The notes below the pieces were generated by a model. It saw only the letters and a list, made by a program, of their open reading frames with translations. It searched no databases and was not told the DNA's origin. Of a DNA stretch of 9,256 bases, positions 6,452 through 9,256 are shown in pieces. The position numbers were made by a program, and so were the translations under genes. Origin of the DNA: an uncultured Devosia sp. (GTDB lineage Bacteria > Pseudomonadota > Alphaproteobacteria > Rhizobiales > Devosiaceae); assembly GCA_934553185.1 (NCBI GenBank), contig CAKTFF010000058.1:1-9256 (forward strand), given 5' to 3'. Positions within the stretch are counted from its first letter, which is position 1. Each line of letters starts with the position of its first letter.

Positions 6452-7417
6452 CTAAGGCGTATGGGCCTGGCGTGCCTTGCTGCGCTCAAGGCCCAGATAT
6501 TGCTCGCGCAGGATCACGGCGATACCCGAGCCGATGATGATCACGGCGCCCCCGATCATGCTCCAGGTCGGCACGTCGCCAAACACCAGATAGCCCAGAA
6601 CCAGCGTCAGCAGGAGCGAGGTATATTCAAACGGGGCGATCACCGACATTTCGGCATAGCGATAGGACGAAGTCATCAGCAGTTGGCCAATGCCGCCTGC
6701 AAACCCCGCCCCGATCAGCAGCATCGCCTGCTCCGGGCTCGGCATCACCCAGCCAAATGGCAGCGATAGCAACGACAGAATGCTGGCGCAGATAAAGAAG
6801 TACACCACGATGGCTTCGGTGCGCTCGGTCAGCGTCAGCCGCCGCACCTGCATCAGGGCAAAGGCGGTGAGGATCGCTCCGCCCAAGGCCGCAATGGCAC
6901 CGATCGCTTCCGTATCGCCCACCGGCTGGCCGGAGGTGAACAGCGTCAGCCGCGGCCACAGGATGATCAGCACCCCCACAAGGCCGACGACCACTGCCGT
7001 CCAGCGGAACACATAAACGCGCTCCTTGAGCAGCAGGGCACTGAACACCACGATCAGCAGCGGGCTGGCATAACCGATAGCGGTGGATTCAGGCAGCGGC
7101 AGGCGCGTCAGCGCGAAAAACCCAAGGCTCATGGACGCAACGCCCACCAGCGCGCGGACCACATGCCCCCACGGATTGCTTGTCTGGAGCGCGACGCGCA
7201 ATTGCCGGCGCCACAACAGCCAGAGAAAAACCGGCAGAATGGCGAAAAAGCAGCGGAAGAACACCAGTTCGCCCGCCGGAAGATCGCCCGTCGCCTTGAT
7301 CAGCGTGGCCATCACCACAAAGCACATGACCGAAACGATTTTGAGCACGATGCCACGCAGCGGCCCGCCCCGCTTTGGTGCCGGTCGGGCGGCTGGAATG
7401 GTCGGGGAATCGGTCAC
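6452..7417 (-). CDS. EamA/DMT-family inner-membrane transporter
   Basis: Drug/metabolite transporter superfamily protein with two EamA repeats; the substrate cannot be told from sequence, but such carriers usually export or import small metabolites. 321 residues with about ten hydrophobic segments: repeat 1 at about 24-153, containing GELVFFRCFFAILP and ending near LLLKERVYVFRW; repeat 2 at about 175-303, containing SYRYAEMSVIAPFEYTSLLL (251-270) and LVFGDVPTW. The N-terminus (1-20) is short, polar and basic, and likely cytoplasmic. The frame is open up to 7579, but the GTG at 7417 is chosen: AAGAG lies six bases upstream, and the longer N-terminus would be a low-complexity Ser/Arg/Pro stretch that overlaps the upstream small gene. 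It follows that gene by 25 nt, so it is probably in the same operon. Its stop codon is only six bases from that of the convergent response regulator. Confidence 0.92.
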   Translation of the reverse strand: MTDSPTIPAARPAPKRGGPLRGIVLKIVSVMCFVVMATLIKATGDLPAGELVFFRCFFAILPVFLWLLWRRQLRVALQTSNPWGHVVRALVGVASMSLGFFALTRLPLPESTAIGYASPLLIVVFSALLLKERVYVFRWTAVVVGLVGVLIILWPRLTLFTSGQPVGDTEAIGAIAALGGAILTAFALMQVRRLTLTERTEAIVVYFFICASILSLLSLPFGWVMPSPEQAMLLIGAGFAGGIGQLLMTSSYRYAEMSVIAPFEYTSLLLTLVLGYLVFGDVPTWSMIGGAVIIIGSGIAVILREQYLGLERSKARQAHTP

Positions 7418-7442
7418 GGCACACTCTTGGGCGGGCGTTGGG

Positions 7443-7637
7443 CTAGCTTCTGCCCGACTGCTCCAGCTTTTCCTTGGCGATGCGGGCAGTGCTGAACGCC
7501 TTGTGTTCGGGACCGACGGCGGATCCCGATTTGACGACCTTGCCGGCCGTGTCGACGATTTCCCAGTGCCAGTTGGCATTGGGGCCGCTGCCGCCCTTGA
7601 GGCGCAGCTTGATCTGAAGGGTGTTGTCCTGGGTCAT
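7443..7637 (-). CDS. Small conserved-looking protein of unknown function, 64 residues
   Basis: I do not recognise a family with certainty. The chosen ATG at 7637 has AAGG six bases upstream; an in-frame ATG at 7742 would add 35 residues, would overlap the 3' end of the NmrA-like gene and reads as non-coding sequence. The protein is polar and basic, without signal peptide or membrane segment. Its core NWHWEIVDTAGKVVKSGSA (22-40) has the strand-turn-strand look of small YegP/DUF1508-type folds, in which a WxW strand, an asp-x-x-gly turn and a second strand are followed by a helix (here 47-60, FSTARIAKEKLEQ). That likeness is weak and inferred. It sits 88 nt after the NmrA-like gene and 25 nt before the transporter, all on the minus strand, so the three are probably co-transcribed. 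Good Shine-Dalgarno and gene spacing support it as real. Confidence 0.68.
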   Translation of the reverse strand: MTQDNTLQIKLRLKGGSGPNANWHWEIVDTAGKVVKSGSAVGPEHKAFSTARIAKEKLEQSGRS

Positions 7638-7676
7638 GGCTGCCTTATGGCGCAGGTGGGGTTGCGGTGAAAGGGG

Positions 7677-7725
7677 AAAATGCACCGGCGCCCCGTTGCC
7701 GGAGCGCTCGGCGTACCGAAACGCC
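7677..7725 (-). terminator. Paired hairpins after the NmrA-like gene, possible weak terminator
   Basis: Directly after the NmrA-like stop codon the minus strand has GGCGT-TTCGGT-ACGCC (7725-7710), then CCGGC-N8-GCCGG (7702-7685), then TGCA and TTTT (7680-7677). The second hairpin with four Ts resembles a weak intrinsic terminator, but the stem is only 5 bp and the T-run starts four bases after it. It could equally be an intercistronic 3'-end stabiliser between the NmrA-like gene and the small gene. Confidence 0.25.
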
Positions 7726-8643
7726 TCACTGCTTGCCGCCAAACGCCTGCGTCAGCAGCATTTCGGCCGTGGTCCAGTCGCTCTTGCCATAGCGCCCGTT
7801 ATCGAGCGGGTCGAGCTTGCCGCTGCCACTCAGCATATCGCGCATATATTGCATGCCCTGCCAGGCCGGAAACGGATCGTCCGACTTGGGCGACAGGGTT
7901 TTCACCACGTTGATGACCACGCCGAACGCCCTGATGCCGCCCGGCCGCAGCAGGCGATAGCGCTCGCCGGTCACCCGGCTCATGATTTCGCCGATCTGGC
8001 GCATGCTGACCGAGGAGCCGGCAATACGCGACCAGCGCGGCGCCTCAGGGTCGAGTGCCACGTCGGCAACAAAATCGGCCACGTCGTCCTTAGTGGTCAG
8101 ATCAAGCAGTTGATCGGGATCGCCCCAGTGGAAGACGCGATGCTGCTTGGGGAGGATCACCCGCGCGTCGTGCGGCAGAAGCTCCATGAACATGCCGTTG
8201 AGCACAGACTGCACCTTGATCGGCGCCTTGTCGGCCACTTCCGCGAACTGGCGGCGCAGATCGAGGTTACGATTGTCGCCCGGCCTTGTGCGGGTGAAAT
8301 CGAGGGAAAAGTCCGACGGCATGAAGCGCGGCACACCGGCAGCGACCGCGGCGTCCAGCACCCGCCCCTGCAGTTCGAGCATGATGGGCGCAAGCCCGTT
8401 GAGGGTCGAAACCACGCAGGATGCACCCTGACACGCCGCTTGCAGCGCATTCGTTTCATCAAAGTCCACCAAGACCGGAAGGGCGCCACCCTCGCGCAAA
8501 TGCTCGATCTTTGTTTGTGCTGTCCCCGCACGCACCAGAGCGCGCACCTCTGCTCCGCGCCGAACCAGCGCCGCAACCACCCGCCCGCCGAGATCACCCG
8601 TCGCGCCCGCCACGACGATGATCTGTCCGGTTCCGTCGCTCAT
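7726..8643 (-). CDS. NmrA-like NAD(P)-binding Rossmann protein
   Basis: Atypical short-chain dehydrogenase-like protein of the NmrA / isoflavone-reductase-like group, 305 residues, cytoplasmic. Seen: N-terminal Rossmann motif VAGATGDLGGRV (11-22), i.e. GxxGxxG at 13-19; the second strand ends ALVR with Arg38, which would favour NADP(H); LPVLVDFDE (55-63) where the family has its GDL(D)D segment; VVSTLNG (77-83); and AAGVPRFMPSDFSLDF (101-116), the hallmark RF.PSdFg region. No YxxxK catalytic pair is evident, so it may be an NADP sensor or a reductase for an unknown substrate. The start ATG at 8643 has AGGA ten bases upstream and overlaps the stop of a possible short leader ORF. Probably the first full gene of a unit with the small protein and the EamA transporter; a functional link to the transporter is plausible but not shown. 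Confidence 0.88.
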   Translation of the reverse strand: MSDGTGQIIVVAGATGDLGGRVVAALVRRGAEVRALVRAGTAQTKIEHLREGGALPVLVDFDETNALQAACQGASCVVSTLNGLAPIMLELQGRVLDAAVAAGVPRFMPSDFSLDFTRTRPGDNRNLDLRRQFAEVADKAPIKVQSVLNGMFMELLPHDARVILPKQHRVFHWGDPDQLLDLTTKDDVADFVADVALDPEAPRWSRIAGSSVSMRQIGEIMSRVTGERYRLLRPGGIRAFGVVINVVKTLSPKSDDPFPAWQGMQYMRDMLSGSGKLDPLDNGRYGKSDWTTAEMLLTQAFGGKQ

Positions 8644-8705
8644 GTTCTGCTTTTCCTTTTTGGGTATTCTTTCAAACTTATCCCCGCCCCCAAAAACCTC
8701 TTCAT
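8640..8705 (-). CDS. Possible 21-residue leader ORF overlapping the NmrA-like start
   Basis: The minus strand has ATG at 8705-8703 with a strong Shine-Dalgarno stretch (GGTGAGGGG, 8717-8709) just upstream, 21 sense codons, and a TGA (8642-8640) overlapping the NmrA-like ATG (8643-8641) as ATGA. The peptide begins MKRFLGAGISLK and ends with a basic tail rich in Lys and Arg. It has no run of one amino acid that would suggest attenuation by starvation. The 4-nt overlap would suit translational coupling. It could be chance in a purine-rich leader; no homologue is known to me. Confidence 0.3.
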   Translation of the reverse strand: MKRFLGAGISLKEYPKRKSRT

Positions 8706-8837
8706 AATCCCCTCACCTTTCGGGATACGGCGGCGCTGCAGCGACCAGTGGCCGGAGGGTGTCGGGAGGGGACGTCGCTGTCTTCCTCAGGTTCGAGACT
8801 GGCCGCCTAGGACGAGCGATCCGAAAGCGCGATTTCA

Positions 8838-8918
8838 GGCTGTTCCAAAAACCGGCAGCCCCGAGACAGTGCTTGTCTCACCAAACACTATTCCAACGAG
8901 GCATTCGCTGTCTCGGGG
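8838..8918. repeat. Strong inverted repeat with alternative pairings between DUF427 and NmrA-like genes
   Basis: CCCCGAGACAG (8859-8869) and CTGTCTCGGGG (8908-8918) are exact reverse complements with a 38-nt spacer. Inside, GAGACA (8863-8868) can instead pair with a nearer TGTCTC (8874-8879) across a 5-nt loop, so two folds exclude each other. An adjoining GGCTG / CAGCC repeat (8838-8842, 8856-8860) overlaps the left arm, with a run of five A between its arms. On the minus strand the order is long stem, seven bases, TTTTT (8851-8847), which could terminate DUF427 transcripts. The rest of the 8644-8965 gap holds the possible leader ORF and a CGCTGCAGCG palindrome (8734-8743); I see no other gene there. 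Confidence 0.5.
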
Positions 8919-8965
8919 TCCGTCCGTCCAAACACAACCGCGCAGGAGGCGGCGTTTCGGCACGC

Positions 8966-9256
8966 CTAGACCTCCGACCGGCGATATTCGATACGGTCGC
9001 CCCAAAAGGCCAGATAGTCGCGGATCGGCTCAACCAGGGGGCACGGATCGGGATAGTACCAAACCTGGTCGGGGCCGTCGGCCGTCAGGGTCTTGAGCGT
9101 ATAATAGTGCGCCTCGCCCTTGTAGGGGCAAGTGGTGCGGGTTTCGCTGAGTTCGAGAATATCCTCGCGCACATCCGCCCGCGGCAGATAGATGCGCAGC
9201 GGCGCGCCGGGTTCGTCGAGTTCCAGCGCGTTGAGCGAAGAGCCGATTTCGGCATC
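8966..9256 (-). CDS. DUF427 domain protein, C-terminal 96 residues (start beyond window)
   Basis: The reading frame is open from the right edge to a TAG at 8966-8968, so the gene's 5' end lies outside. The internal GTG at 9172 is not the start, because the frame continues upstream with matching sequence (IYLPRADVREDIL). Family hallmarks are visible: YLPRADV, then TRTTCPYKGEAHYY, then a WYYPDPCPLVEPIRDYLAFWGDRIE ending whose core is PDP..LV.PI.DYLAF. The C-terminus of the domain is complete. DUF427 proteins are small, soluble beta-rich proteins of unknown biochemical role, sometimes found as tandem domains; whether a second copy lies upstream cannot be seen. It is followed downstream by the structured gap before the NmrA-like gene, so it is probably a separate transcription unit. 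Confidence 0.9.
   Translation of the reverse strand, partial: DAEIGSSLNALELDEPGAPLRIYLPRADVREDILELSETRTTCPYKGEAHYYTLKTLTADGPDQVWYYPDPCPLVEPIRDYLAFWGDRIEYRRSEV

Noticed and set aside
8859..8918. Integron attC site
   Set aside because: The inverted repeat lacks the R and L core sites (GTTRRRY / RYYYAAC) and no integrase or cassette structure is present.
8640..8965. tRNA or known riboswitch
   Set aside because: No cloverleaf with TpsiC loop and acceptor stem, and no riboswitch consensus that I can recognise.
7621..9096. 491-codon plus-strand open frame, the longest on that strand in the right part
   Set aside because: Covers the small gene, the whole NmrA-like gene and part of DUF427 in antisense; rich in His/Arg/Pro with no domain, typical of a GC-rich shadow frame.

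Overview
The window is GC-rich, gene-dense chromosomal DNA from an alphaproteobacterium, most likely a member of the Hyphomicrobiales (Rhizobiales), possibly close to Devosia or Pelagibacterium. I base this on the gene order HAD-IIA (TIGR01459 type) - ribF - ileS, the protein styles, and a palindromic repeat of the kind I recall from such genomes. The genus is an inference. There is no tRNA, rRNA, CRISPR array, transposase or phage gene. All recognised genes are intact except the two cut by the window edges.

Left block (1-3513, minus strand): a HAD class IIA hydrolase, then ribF one base downstream, then a 217-nt gap holding a large REP-like palindrome, then ileS, which runs off the left edge. 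RibF makes FMN and FAD, and IleS charges tRNA-Ile. A sigma70-like promoter and a small hairpin lie between the palindrome and ileS, so ileS may be transcribed separately from ribF.

Centre (3612-6445): a divergent pair. On the minus strand is a membrane-anchored protein with a coiled coil and a degenerate EAL domain lacking the c-di-GMP phosphodiesterase residues. Its architecture resembles Caulobacter TipF, a flagellar assembly factor. On the plus strand is a full-length NtrC-family response regulator (REC - sigma54 AAA+ - Fis-type HTH) with no kinase beside it. Their 146-nt shared upstream region holds a perfect 9-bp inverted repeat and a perfect 12-bp palindrome, which are good operator candidates. 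This is the most interesting unexplained part of the window.

Right block (6452-9256, minus strand): a probable transcription unit of an NmrA-like NAD(P)-binding protein, a 64-residue unknown protein and an EamA/DMT transporter, converging on the response regulator with six bases between stop codons. A possible 21-codon leader ORF overlaps the NmrA-like start by ATGA. Upstream is a gap of about 320 nt with a strong inverted repeat that allows alternative pairings, and then the 3' part of a DUF427 gene cut by the right edge.

Nothing seen proves a new defence or mobile system. The points worth following are the divergent control region with its degenerate EAL protein, the structured DNA between DUF427 and the NmrA-like gene, and the REP-like element.
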